Origin: Clostridia bacterium
Lineage (GTDB): Bacteria; Bacillota; Clostridia; Lachnospirales; Lachnospiraceae
DNA: 51,458 nucleotides
Assembly (NCBI GenBank): GCA_910574835.1
Contig: CAJTDE010000012.1
Coordinates: 72,523-123,980 of the forward strand
Direction: 5' to 3'
A program made the position numbers and the translations under genes. Shown in pieces: positions 7,603-15,292 of this stretch; within the stretch, counting starts at the first letter, position 1, and the number at the start of each line of letters is the position of its first letter. The notes under the pieces are model-generated. The model saw nothing but the letters and a program-made list of their open reading frames with translations. It was not told where the DNA came from and did no database searches.

Positions 7603-8660
7603 TTCGATACCCCCATTTCAATCAAGCGTCCGATTACTTCATCAAATGGCAGACCTGCTTCTTTTAACATATTGGGATAACGGCTATGCTCCGTAAAGCC
7701 GGGAATTGTGTTTACTTCATTAAAATAAATTTCCCCTGCGGGAGTCAAAAACATATCCACCCTTGCAAAACAGCAGCAACTTAATGCTTTGTAAATTTCA
7801 AGAGCTGTTTCTTTAATTTCTTTTGCCTTTTGTGGAGAAATACGTGCAGGTACATGAATACTGGAAGTTTTCAATGTATATTTCTCTGTGTAATCAAAAA
7901 ATCCATCCGACAATTCAATTTCATCAACTTCACCCACAATCAAATCGGAATCCTTGTTCCCCAAAACTGCACATCCAACCTCAAAACCATCAACCATTTC
8001 TTCCAGAATAACGGTAGAATCATGCTCAAAGGCACTCTCGATTGCTAAAAGCAAATCCTGTTCATGTAAGACTTTTGAAATCCCAAACGATGAACCAGAC
8101 CGTACAGGCTTTACGAATAAAGGATAACCAAGCTCTAGGGCTTTTTTCTGAACCATTTCCTCTGAATAATTTGTCTTAATAGTAAAAGACCGTGCAGCTT
8201 TTATTCCGTTCATTTCTACGATACGGTGAGCCAGTTCTTTATCCATACATAAAGCGGAAGATAATAAACCACATCCGATAACAGGAATCCCCATCAAATC
8301 CAGAACCCCTTGAATTGTTCCATCTTCTCCGTTCTTTCCATGTAAAACTGGCAATGCAGCATCGAATGAAATTATCTCTAAATGATGATTGTCCAAATAA
8401 CACAACCCGTGAACTGTTCTGTCAAAAGACGGAAATACTGGCGTACAGTTTTCTTCTGACTGCCAATTATCCTCCTTTATCTTTTCCAGTTCCCCTTGAT
8501 ACCAGTACCATTTGCCAGAGTGAGGGGCAATGCCTATTAAGATTGGTACATATTTCTTTGTGTCAATACACTTAATTACCGCATATGCCGACTGTAACGA
8601 AACTGCATATTCCGTGGAGCAGCCGCCAAAAAAAACAGCAACTTTCTTTTGTTGATTCAT
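7599..8660 (-). CDS. vanG: VanG-type D-alanine-D-serine ligase
   Basis: A 353-residue ATP-grasp ligase. The N-terminus VAVFFGGCSTEYAVSLQSA and the block FPVLHGKNGEDGT-like ALPVLHGKNGEDGTIQG are D-Ala ligase signatures. FVKPVRSGSSFGISKV is the ATP-binding loop, and NEVNTIPGFTEHSRYPNM is the metal and product site. The omega-loop motif is EKYTL (about residue 260). EKY is typical of ligases adding D-Ala or D-Ser, and the D-lactate ligases differ there. Recalled VanG is similar throughout, and serine-supplying genes follow, so D-Ala-D-Ser is the likely product. The ATG at 8660 follows AAGGAGG. Expected phenotype is low- to moderate-level vancomycin resistance with teicoplanin susceptibility; expression cannot be judged here. 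Confidence 0.9.
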   Translation of the reverse strand: MNQQKKVAVFFGGCSTEYAVSLQSAYAVIKCIDTKKYVPILIGIAPHSGKWYWYQGELEKIKEDNWQSEENCTPVFPSFDRTVHGLCYLDNHHLEIISFDAALPVLHGKNGEDGTIQGVLDLMGIPVIGCGLLSSALCMDKELAHRIVEMNGIKAARSFTIKTNYSEEMVQKKALELGYPLFVKPVRSGSSFGISKVLHEQDLLLAIESAFEHDSTVILEEMVDGFEVGCAVLGNKDSDLIVGEVDEIELSDGFFDYTEKYTLKTSSIHVPARISPQKAKEIKETALEIYKALSCCCFARVDMFLTPAGEIYFNEVNTIPGFTEHSRYPNMLKEAGLPFDEVIGRLIEMGVSK

Positions 8661-8690
8661 TATGAAGTCCTCCTTTTTCATACAAAGCAA

Positions 8691-8731
8691 ATAGCTTCTA
8701 TTCAGTATTCATTCTACTGAACAGAAGCTAT
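8691..8731 (-). promoter_or_regulatory. Long inverted repeat in the leader of the resistance genes
   Basis: Arms of 16 nt (8691-8706 and 8716-8731), 15 of 16 complementary, flank a 9-base loop. The minus-strand stem is followed by TTTGCTTTG, a weak T tract. It lies between vanS and the ligase gene, 31 bp before the ligase ATG. It could end vanRS transcription, attenuate the resistance operon or protect its mRNA. Confidence 0.5.
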
Positions 8732-8761
8732 CCATACTTTAATATTCAATTTTCTAATTCC

Positions 8762-8777
8762 TAAGAAAATGCTAAGA
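8762..8777 (-). promoter_or_regulatory. Candidate VanR operator upstream of the ligase
   Basis: TAAGA-AAATGC-TAAGA: two identical pentamers with 11-bp periodicity, the layout OmpR/PhoB-family dimers bind. The same TAAGA-N6-TAAGA arrangement occurs upstream of vanR at 10689-10704. It lies 102 bp before the ligase ATG, consistent with a separate VanR-driven promoter for ligase, vanXY and vanT. Confidence 0.5.
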
Positions 8778-8793
8778 GAGCCTATATATTTTA

Positions 8794-9948
8794 CTAATGT
8801 GTTATAGGTAAAGAGATACGGAAAGTTGTTGATTCGTTTTCACTTTCGGCAGTAATTTTACCTCCATGCAGTGTTATGATTTCTTTTGCAATCGCCAGCC
8901 CCAATCCTGCACCTCCCGTATTCGTCGAACGTGCTTCATCCATACGGAAAAACTTCTCAAAAATAGAATTTAACTTACCTTCTGGAATTGTCTTTCCTTT
9001 ATTGCAAAAATAAATCCAAACATCCGTATCTGTGCTTTCAGCCCATATTTTAATTATCGTATCTGGGTAACTGTAATAAATCGCATTTTTTAAAATGTTA
9101 TTGAAAACTCTGGCTAACTTCATAGAATCCCCATAAACCGTTACTTCTTCATCAACACATACCTCTGTTTGATTACCATGAGCATTTAACAGCGGGTAAA
9201 ATTCATCTGTCATTTGAACCAACATATGACAGAGGTTTATAGATTCTTTTTCCAAATCAATTTGTTGCAGATTATATCTTGTTATATCAAAAAATTCGTT
9301 GATAAGCTTTTCTAAACGAAGTGCTTTGCTTAATGCAATATTTACATATTTTGTTTTTTGTTCTATCGGCATATCCTGTGCTTCATCCAATAATGCTAAA
9401 TATCCGATAACAGAGGTAAGCGGTGTCTTTAAATCATGTGCAAGGTAAGCAATCAAATCATTTTTTCTGCTTGCTTCTTCCTTTAACATTTGTTCATGCC
9501 GCTGCATCGTGGATTTTATTTCGGACATCTGGGCTGAAATTTCGGCATACTCTTTTGGAAAAATATCTATATTTCCTTTTTCTTCTATCATAAAGTCATG
9601 CAGCATCACCGAAGTCGCAGTGATGGATTTTCTCACTTCTGCCTTTGCATGTAAATTTGCAACCGCAAAAGTAATTGCAATGCAGATAAGTACGATTATA
9701 ATCAGAACTGTCAAGATAAATACTTTCAGCTCCGACCACAAAGGCTCTGTAACAAGAATATCTTTTCCCACATCAGCAGAATAAACCTCATGCGTATTCA
9801 TGTACTTAGCCGTGAACCAATCCACAAAAAAGCCGTTCCAAACCTTATCTACCAGATAATACAATCCAAAACAAGCAGCAATGCCGAGGATACAAGTGCC
9901 AATTAGTGTAGTTGTCTTTGAAATCTTAATTTTCAATTTTGTATCCAC
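8794..9948 (-). CDS. vanS: VanS sensor histidine kinase
   Basis: A 384-residue membrane kinase. Two transmembrane segments (about residues 13-35 and 75-97) enclose a short extracytoplasmic loop of roughly 40 residues, as in VanS proteins. After a HAMP-like linker come the H box AHDLKTPLTSVIGY (phosphorylated His near 171), the N box FNNILKNAIYYS and the ATP lid GGAGLGLAIAKEI. It starts with GTG, overlaps the end of vanR by 23 nt and is preceded by GGGGG, so the two genes form one coupled pair. It should autophosphorylate when glycopeptide disturbs the wall and pass phosphate to VanR. The sensor loop gives no hint of the exact ligand. Confidence 0.9.
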   Translation of the reverse strand: MDTKLKIKISKTTTLIGTCILGIAACFGLYYLVDKVWNGFFVDWFTAKYMNTHEVYSADVGKDILVTEPLWSELKVFILTVLIIIVLICIAITFAVANLHAKAEVRKSITATSVMLHDFMIEEKGNIDIFPKEYAEISAQMSEIKSTMQRHEQMLKEEASRKNDLIAYLAHDLKTPLTSVIGYLALLDEAQDMPIEQKTKYVNIALSKALRLEKLINEFFDITRYNLQQIDLEKESINLCHMLVQMTDEFYPLLNAHGNQTEVCVDEEVTVYGDSMKLARVFNNILKNAIYYSYPDTIIKIWAESTDTDVWIYFCNKGKTIPEGKLNSIFEKFFRMDEARSTNTGGAGLGLAIAKEIITLHGGKITAESENESTTFRISLPITH

Positions 9949-10621
9949 ACCCCCAGACTGTTTTTATATATTGTGGTTCTTCAAATGAATCTCCCATTTT
10001 CTCACGAAGATGCCGAATATGAACAGTAATGGTGTTATTGCTTTTACTGAAATATTCATCCCCCCATATTTGATGAAAAAGTTCCTCCGAACTGACTACA
10101 TTTCCTTTCTGCTGACACAAAATCCGTAATATAGAAAACTCCGTAGGCGTTAATGAAAGAGGCTTTTCATTTAAAGTACACTCATGCGTTTTCACATTTA
10201 GAACTAAACCAGAATGAATCAAAATATCTTCCTCTGGCTCATTTCCCACATTGTATTTTTTATATCTTCTTAGTTGGGCTTTCACACGAGCGACCAATTC
10301 TAAAGGCAAAAACGGTTTCGTAATATAATCGTCTGCCCCTAATGTTAATCCCGTTATTTTATCAATTTCCTCTCCCTTTGCCGTGAGCATTATCACTGGA
10401 TAGCGATATTTCTCCCTTATCTTTTTGCATATTTGGAAACCGTTCATATCAGGCAGCATAACGTCCAAAATTGCCAAATCAAGGGTTTCACTTTCAATAC
10501 AAGCCATTGCATCTTTGGCATTATAAAATTTATATACAGTAAAATTCTCATTTTCAAGATAAAGGGAAACAAGGTCTGCTATTTCCTGTTCATCATCTAC
10601 AATCAGTATTTTATTCTCCAT
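9926..10621 (-). CDS. vanR: VanR response regulator (OmpR family)
   Basis: A 231-residue regulator. The receiver domain begins KILIVDDEQEIADL, with the acceptor Asp in LAILDVMLPDMNG (about residue 53), the switch Thr in MLTAKG, and Lys in DDYITKPF. The winged-helix domain starts near residue 130 and has LTPTEFSILRILCQQKGNVV and TVHIRHLREKMGD. It heads the van cassette and overlaps vanS. Unlike the original vanG cluster, no vanU, vanY or vanW gene is present, as in the compact vanG-like clusters of clostridia. A TAAGA-N6-TAAGA box lies 68-83 bp upstream, pointing to autoregulation. The ATG follows AAGGAAAGGA. Confidence 0.9.
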   Translation of the reverse strand: MENKILIVDDEQEIADLVSLYLENENFTVYKFYNAKDAMACIESETLDLAILDVMLPDMNGFQICKKIREKYRYPVIMLTAKGEEIDKITGLTLGADDYITKPFLPLELVARVKAQLRRYKKYNVGNEPEEDILIHSGLVLNVKTHECTLNEKPLSLTPTEFSILRILCQQKGNVVSSEELFHQIWGDEYFSKSNNTITVHIRHLREKMGDSFEEPQYIKTVWGCGYKIEN

Positions 10622-10958
10622 ATCAGTCCATTCCTTTCCTTTTGTTTTATTTTACTAAATTGCACATAAGCAATCCTGCACTTTCCAATAAGAAATTGTT
10701 AAGATTTTCCTAATCGCCGTATAGATTCAAGGTATCTCTGTAATTTCCGTATCATATTTTGATTGCGATTATTATTATATACGCTATAAAGAATAATAAC
10801 AACTCTATGCAAGGGGATAAAAAAGAGGGGATAGTTCTTTCACTTCTATACATAGGAAATCATATATCCTATATGTAGAAATGTCACCTCGTTTCATAAG
10901 AACTTTGATTTCCGTAAAATATCTGTATGAACTTTTACGAAAAATGAGGTGATACTTT
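10622..10958. promoter_or_regulatory. Divergent intergenic region between vanR and the XRE gene
   Basis: This 337-bp AT-rich gap separates the leftward van genes from the rightward XRE gene, so it must hold two outward promoters. It contains the TAAGA pair at 10689-10704 and TATATGTAGAAATGTCAC at about 10872-10889, 70-87 bp before the XRE start. I see no clear -35/-10 pair with 17-bp spacing for either gene and no ORF. Confidence 0.5.
10689..10704 (-). promoter_or_regulatory. Candidate VanR operator upstream of vanR
   Basis: TAAGA-AATTGT-TAAGA: direct repeats 11 bp apart, the same layout as at 8762-8777 before the ligase. One helical turn between half-sites is normal for OmpR/PhoB-type regulators. 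The site lies 68-83 bp before the vanR ATG. Confidence 0.5.
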
Positions 10959-11315
10959 ATGAATGAAGTACCAGAAACTTTTGACTTTATGCCTTTTGGA
11001 GAAGCAATCAAGGATGCCCGTGAAAAAAATGGTCTGACAAGAGAGGAATTAGCCGAACAGCTTGACATTACGCCAAGATACCTCCAGTCTATCGAAAAAG
11101 AGGGACAGCAGCCAAGATTTATGCTATTCATCCAACTTATCACAATGTTTGACATCTCGGCTGACCAATACATATTTTCCGATAAACACATACAAAAATC
11201 TTCACTCCGCCGACAGTTGGACTCACTCTTTGACACATTCGATGATTCAGAGCTGACAATCATAGCAGGGACGGCGCAGGGGATATGTAAGGCAAAAGAG
11301 CAGCCAGAGGATTGA
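10959..11315 (+). CDS. XRE-family transcriptional regulator
   Basis: A 118-residue DNA-binding protein and the only clear gene on the + strand. The helix-turn-helix spans about residues 14-66: FGEAIKDAREKNGLTREELA, then EQLDITPRYLQSIEKEG, then QQPRFMLFIQLITMFDIS. The C-terminal third is acidic and probably for dimerisation. Related elements (Tn916 orf9, Tn1549) carry such a regulator divergent from the sigma-like gene, keeping transfer silent. Here the van cassette has separated the pair by about 6.7 kb. GAGGTGAT precedes the ATG. Operator candidates are the TATATGTAGAAAT repeats near 10872 and 4424. Confidence 0.88.
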   Translation: MNEVPETFDFMPFGEAIKDAREKNGLTREELAEQLDITPRYLQSIEKEGQQPRFMLFIQLITMFDISADQYIFSDKHIQKSSLRRQLDSLFDTFDDSELTIIAGTAQGICKAKEQPED

Positions 11316-11333
11316 CCTCTGGTTTCCTTTTAC
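11304..11333 (+). terminator. Terminator of the XRE gene
   Basis: CCAGAGG and CCTCTGG form a perfect 7-bp stem around ATTGA, which contains the stop codon, followed by TTTCCTTTT on the + strand. It prevents read-through into the convergent conjugation operon, whose last gene ends at 11343. Confidence 0.75.
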
Positions 11334-11342
11334 CTTGTTCAA

Positions 11343-13169
11343 CTAATAGTTTGGACATCCGTAGCCGTATATTGAGCCGCTCCCGACTGGATAGCTCTGC
11401 TGTTTGCAGGCATCCCCAGAGTTGCCCTCCACGGTGTAGACCGTCCCATTCTCGCATTTCTCTACGATTCCCACATGGTCGATTGAGCCGTCGCTCCCCC
11501 AATCAAAGAAAATGAGGTCGCCTGCCTGCGGCTCATAGTTCTTATCCTGCCATTGCCCTTTGCCCTTGAACCAGTTCACACCGTCCGAGCAGAGGGAAAA
11601 TTTCGGGATGATGCCGCTTTCCAGATAGCCGCACTGGTCGGCACACCACGATGCGAAGCAGGCGCACCATTCCACACGCCCGCCAAAACCGTACCAGCTC
11701 CAATAAGGCTGACCGCCCTCGTTGCCGAGCTGCGTCAATGCAACCTCCACAATGGCTTGGTTTCCTCCGCTTGTAAACGCCCTCCCGTATGGGTAGTAGC
11801 GTAATACATGGGCGGGGTACTGTGTGTCGCCGTACTTCTCCCAACCGAGCCGCTGTGCCTGCATTGCGGAAAACTCCACCGCATTTGCATAGGAATAGCC
11901 GCCGTAGTTGCTCTTTGCCCATGAGATATACCCGTTCCCAAAGTTGTAGCCCTGCAAGGCGAGCTTGATGCGCTCCATGTCAATCGGGTTCTCCACCTCG
12001 GCTGAAACAAGGGCTGCTTTTAATTCCTGCACGCCGCACTCGATGGAATATTCGGGGTCTTTGATTCCGTTCGGCTCATGGGGGTATCTCTTGTTAAAGC
12101 TCCCCTCCGCCGCCTGCATCGGGTCAAGTCCACGTCCACCGCTTTCCTGCATCATCACCGCCTTGATAAGCTCCACATATTCGGGGATGCCGTACTGCTT
12201 CGCATACTTTTGTATCAGCGGCGTGTAGGCTTCCACTTCCGCACTGACAGGGGTATAGGAAGTGCTGTCGCTGCCGCCCCCGAACAGGGAAACGGCGCAC
12301 CCAAGCAGGACGACGATAATGATTATCACAATGGCAATCCAGCCGCCCGCGATAAGGGCAGAAATCAACGCTTTTGTCCCCGCTATGATTGCCTTGACCG
12401 CCGCAATGGTAGCCTTGACCGTGGCTTTCGTCGCTTCGGCTGTCGCCTTTGCAGTGGCTTTTGCCGTCTGCGCCGCTTTCTGGGCGGCTTTGGCAGATGC
12501 TTTCGCCGTTTTCTGCGCCGCCTTTGCAGTCTGCGACCTGGTCTTAATCGCTGTCTTGGATGTCGCCTTTGCAGTTTTCACGCCTTTTTCCGTCGCCTTG
12601 ACCGTCCCTTTTGCTGTGGTCTTGACGGACTTTTCCGCATTTCTGGCGGTTGTCTTTATCGTCCGCTTTCCCTGTTGTCTGGTCTTTATTAGTGAGTTTG
12701 CCGCCGTCTGGGGCGTTTCGGTCTTGACAGGAGTAGAATGAGTAGCAGAAACAGCGGGACGGCTTGCAGTCCCTTGAACCTCCTGCAAGCCGTCCTGTCC
12801 CATTGTACGCATGGCGTTTTGTCCTGCCTTATTCCGCATTGTTTTCTGCTCTGCGGCTTTCTTCGCCCGCTTTGCCTTAAAGTCGGCGATTTTATCCTTT
12901 ACTTTACCGATATTCTCTCTTGTGGCTTCGGCGTTTTTCTGCCCCTGCTTATTGAATTGGTGGATGCCCTCGTCCTTGATACATCCCGAAGCATGGGAAA
13001 CCTTGTCGGCGGCATATTCCGTGGGGGAATTTTCCTCTGCATAATATCCCTGCTTCGCCTTGTCCTTTGTCTTAGCGTAAGCGGATTTCATTCGACTGCC
13101 TGCTATGGCGGCTTTGTCTAAAGTTTTAATCGTACCTTTGACCGCATCTCTGGTCTTTATATCAGCCAT
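11343..13169 (-). CDS. Bifunctional peptidoglycan hydrolase (lysozyme-like + CHAP), CD1108 type
   Basis: A 608-residue wall hydrolase of the VirB1 role, opening the cell wall for the secretion channel. Residues 1-160 are charged. Residues 160-265 are a low-complexity Lys/Ala/Thr run (KTAKATSKTAIK, AKATAKATAEATK). A transmembrane helix IAIVIIIIVVLLGCAVSLF lies near 275-293, and the rest is outside. The lysozyme-like domain has the catalytic Glu in VMMQESGGRG (about 341). The C-terminal CHAP amidase has Cys in EWCACFASWCAD (about 501) and His in IDHVGIVE (about 565). The AAGGAGGT site supports the ATG. It is the last gene of the transfer operon and converges on the XRE terminator. Confidence 0.9.
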   Translation of the reverse strand: MADIKTRDAVKGTIKTLDKAAIAGSRMKSAYAKTKDKAKQGYYAEENSPTEYAADKVSHASGCIKDEGIHQFNKQGQKNAEATRENIGKVKDKIADFKAKRAKKAAEQKTMRNKAGQNAMRTMGQDGLQEVQGTASRPAVSATHSTPVKTETPQTAANSLIKTRQQGKRTIKTTARNAEKSVKTTAKGTVKATEKGVKTAKATSKTAIKTRSQTAKAAQKTAKASAKAAQKAAQTAKATAKATAEATKATVKATIAAVKAIIAGTKALISALIAGGWIAIVIIIIVVLLGCAVSLFGGGSDSTSYTPVSAEVEAYTPLIQKYAKQYGIPEYVELIKAVMMQESGGRGLDPMQAAEGSFNKRYPHEPNGIKDPEYSIECGVQELKAALVSAEVENPIDMERIKLALQGYNFGNGYISWAKSNYGGYSYANAVEFSAMQAQRLGWEKYGDTQYPAHVLRYYPYGRAFTSGGNQAIVEVALTQLGNEGGQPYWSWYGFGGRVEWCACFASWCADQCGYLESGIIPKFSLCSDGVNWFKGKGQWQDKNYEPQAGDLIFFDWGSDGSIDHVGIVEKCENGTVYTVEGNSGDACKQQSYPVGSGSIYGYGCPNY

Positions 13170-13207
13170 AAAATCCGACCTCCTTTCCCAGAAGATTTGC
13201 GGTCATG

Positions 13208-13993
13208 TCAGTCTGCTTTTTTCGCCACCACGGCAAGCCTGCCGTTCTGTGCGGAGTATTCGCAGGTGGACAGGGTAATGAGCTTATCCCCATATTCAGC
13301 GGTCACGCCCGTATCATACAAGGCAAGTTCCTTACACTTCCCGACAAAGGCATTAAATTCTTTTTCATTCTCCGCATTGACAAAATCATAGTAGCGGTAG
13401 CCCTCCGAGCTGTACGCCACGGTCTTAAAAACAGCAATAATTTCATACTCTGCCTGCTCCGTGAGGGTGTCAAACTGGATATTCCTGTGTTTCTCATAAA
13501 AGCTCTTGGATTTATAATCTTCCAACGCCCCGAACATCCTGCCGCCTTTGATGTGGTGTCCGTAGATAACCAGATTATCACTTGCCGCAAGGTCGCAGTC
13601 CTCTTGGATATACGGCACTCCCAAATCGCTGTATTCCTTTTCAAAGCTGTGCTTCAGATAGAAATTCGGGCTGTTCCTGCTCTGCATGACGGGGTAGTTG
13701 ATGCTTGTTCCGTCTATGGCAATCCACCCGACCATATCCTCATTCTGCAAATACAGTTCCTTGTACTTTGCAAGAATATCCTCTCCCTCGCTGACGGGCG
13801 TATCCTTATCTCTGGGCAGTTCTTCCTCTGGCTCGGCGTTCTCCACGACCTTTGCAATCTCCGCAAAGGCTTCCGTCTGCTCGTCTATCTGCTGGTAATG
13901 GCTATAAATCTTAAAGCCACAAAAAACCGCTGCTCCTAAAAAGGTAACAGCGGCGGTAATACAGAGAATACATTTATAGTTTTTCAGATTCAT
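13208..13993 (-). CDS. Class B sortase
   Basis: A 261-residue membrane-anchored transpeptidase. One N-terminal hydrophobic segment (about residues 8-28) is followed by an extracytoplasmic domain with the sortase residues: His in VIYGHHIKGG (about 145), Cys in ITLSTCEYS (about 242) and Arg in NGRLAVV (about 251). TLSTC with a long insert before it fits class B. The likely substrate is the element's own adhesin at 41684-45832, which ends in TPKTG, a membrane helix and a basic tail. Coding a sortase and its substrate on one element would make surface display independent of the host. It lies between the hydrolase gene and a pair of tandem hairpins. Confidence 0.9.
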   Translation of the reverse strand: MNLKNYKCILCITAAVTFLGAAVFCGFKIYSHYQQIDEQTEAFAEIAKVVENAEPEEELPRDKDTPVSEGEDILAKYKELYLQNEDMVGWIAIDGTSINYPVMQSRNSPNFYLKHSFEKEYSDLGVPYIQEDCDLAASDNLVIYGHHIKGGRMFGALEDYKSKSFYEKHRNIQFDTLTEQAEYEIIAVFKTVAYSSEGYRYYDFVNAENEKEFNAFVGKCKELALYDTGVTAEYGDKLITLSTCEYSAQNGRLAVVAKKAD

Positions 13994-14017
13994 AAAATAT
14001 TCCTTTCTTTATTCTGT

Positions 14018-14118
14018 CCTGCTTTCTGGGCATAATGGTATGCCCGCAGGGTGTTTCTTTGTTCTTGCCCTGCTTTTGGGCATAGAGGTATGCCCGCAGG
14101 GTATTTCCTTTTTTCTTG
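14018..14118 (-). repeat. Two tandem 50-bp hairpin repeats before the sortase gene
   Basis: Two near-identical units of about 50 bp begin at 14018 and 14069. Each holds CCTGC, then GGGCATA, a short loop, TATGCCC and GCAGG, forming a stem with outer 5-bp and inner 7-bp helices. The differences (ATGG versus GAGG in the loop) keep the pairing, so structure appears conserved. They lie between the DUF6075-like gene and the sortase gene in the transcribed strand. The unit length is not a multiple of three, so they are not a coding repeat. Confidence 0.6.
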
Positions 14119-14125
14119 TTTTCAG

Positions 14126-14530
14126 CTACCGTGTATGCTCTGCCTGCTTCTTGGGCGTTGGTAAATCCCTGCAATATTCGGGATACCGTGCCTTGATGCC
14201 CTCCATGAAATACGGGGCGAACTCGCAGCAGAACAATTCCTCTGGCGTGAATAGTTTCTCACGCCCCTCCTCGGCGTAACCGTTCCAGAGGTTAAAGGCA
14301 AGGTGGCAGACTTTGACCGTGCCGCTCGTCTGCCAGCCTGCGTGCATCCCCTCTGGCTTGATGCAGTCCGTCTTAAAATCGAACATGGCGTTGATGTTCT
14401 GCCTTGTTTCCCCCGCAATCCCCATCACATAGAAAAACGCCCTGTGATAGCAGTCGTTGACCTTACACTTTATCATGCTTTCCAGAAAAAAATCACGGTG
14501 GGCTGCGTTGCGAAACCTTATCTCCGACAT
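14126..14530 (-). CDS. DUF6075-like conserved ICE protein
   Basis: A 134-residue cytoplasmic protein. It reads MSEIRFRNAAHRDFFLESM, then NDCYHRAFFYVMGIAGETRQ, HAGWQTSGTVKVCHLAFNLW, and ends near FCCEFAPYFMEGIKARYPEY. I recall this pattern as the DUF6075 family, common on elements of gut Clostridia. The function is unknown. The ATG at 14530 follows AAAGGAGG and overlaps the methyltransferase stop by 13 nt, so the two are translated together. Several aromatic, Cys and His residues are conserved in memory, but no catalytic motif can be named. Confidence 0.7.
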   Translation of the reverse strand: MSEIRFRNAAHRDFFLESMIKCKVNDCYHRAFFYVMGIAGETRQNINAMFDFKTDCIKPEGMHAGWQTSGTVKVCHLAFNLWNGYAEEGREKLFTPEELFCCEFAPYFMEGIKARYPEYCRDLPTPKKQAEHTR

Positions 14531-15249
14531 AAAAATCCTCCTTTCTCCTGTGCCGATACGCTGCAAGCCGTTTCTTTTTGCAGCCGTGGCAGAATGATAT
14601 TCTCCACATAAACTTCATTGATTTCAGAAGCGATAAAGTCACGCCCGTTTTTGATGCACTGGACTACCTCGCTCCCAGAGCCTGCAAAGGGGATTACCAC
14701 TAAATCGCCCGCCCTGCTGCTTGCAAGCAGCATCCGTTCCGCCAGCTTCTCTGGCTTCTGCGTGGGATGCCCCGTCGCTTCTTTATAATTGGGCATAATC
14801 CTCGGAAACTCCCATACGTTCCCGCAGGATTTCCCCTTTGGGTTTTTCCGCTTGTCTTTTTCGCCGCCCTCATCATACGGGATGCGGACGGCATCAATGT
14901 TTATTTCATGCAAGGGGTTACTGTAAAACCACAAGAACTCCGCTTCATTCCGATAGGTCGCTTTCGCAGGTCGCCCCGTCCTGTAATTCCAGACAATCAG
15001 ATTCCGCTTTATCCAGTCAAACTTGTCTAAAACGTGGGTAGAGAGTTTGTCTATCATCTGGCAGCTCCCCCAACAGTAAAACGCACCCGTAGGCTTCAAA
15101 ATCCTATGGCATTCCCCCGCCCACGCCAGACACCATTCCAGATATTCCGAAACTGTCTGGAACACAAAATCAAAGTCCCCTTTCATGCGGTAATACGGCG
15201 GGTCGGCAATCACTACATCCACGCTTCTGTCTGGAAGTTCCCGCAGCAC
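14518..15249 (-). CDS. DNA (adenine-N6 or cytosine-N4) methyltransferase
   Basis: A SAM-dependent DNA methyltransferase. The catalytic motif DPPYYRMKGD is near the N-terminus and the SAM-binding motif VVIPFAGSGSEVV near the C-terminus. That beta-class order is typical of small modification enzymes, and ATGHPTQKPEKLAERML is the usual motif X. No restriction gene is nearby, so it is an orphan, probably protecting the element from host restriction or regulating it. The listed GTG start has no ribosome binding site. The frame stays open 54 nt further, and an ATT at about 15303 lies eight bases after AAAGGAG, giving KKQERNCVYPADCLEVLREL. The true start is therefore uncertain and may be non-canonical. 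Confidence 0.87.
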   Translation of the reverse strand: MLRELPDRSVDVVIADPPYYRMKGDFDFVFQTVSEYLEWCLAWAGECHRILKPTGAFYCWGSCQMIDKLSTHVLDKFDWIKRNLIVWNYRTGRPAKATYRNEAEFLWFYSNPLHEINIDAVRIPYDEGGEKDKRKNPKGKSCGNVWEFPRIMPNYKEATGHPTQKPEKLAERMLLASSRAGDLVVIPFAGSGSEVVQCIKNGRDFIASEINEVYVENIILPRLQKETACSVSAQEKGGFLCRR

Positions 15250-15292
15250 TTCCAGACAGTCGGCAGGATAAACACAATTCCTTTCCTGTTTC

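Noticed and set aside
12078-12741. Long + strand frames opposite the hydrolase gene
   Set aside because: They mirror the Lys/Ala/Thr low-complexity run of the real gene; their Arg/Cys or Ala/Val-rich composition is an antisense artefact.
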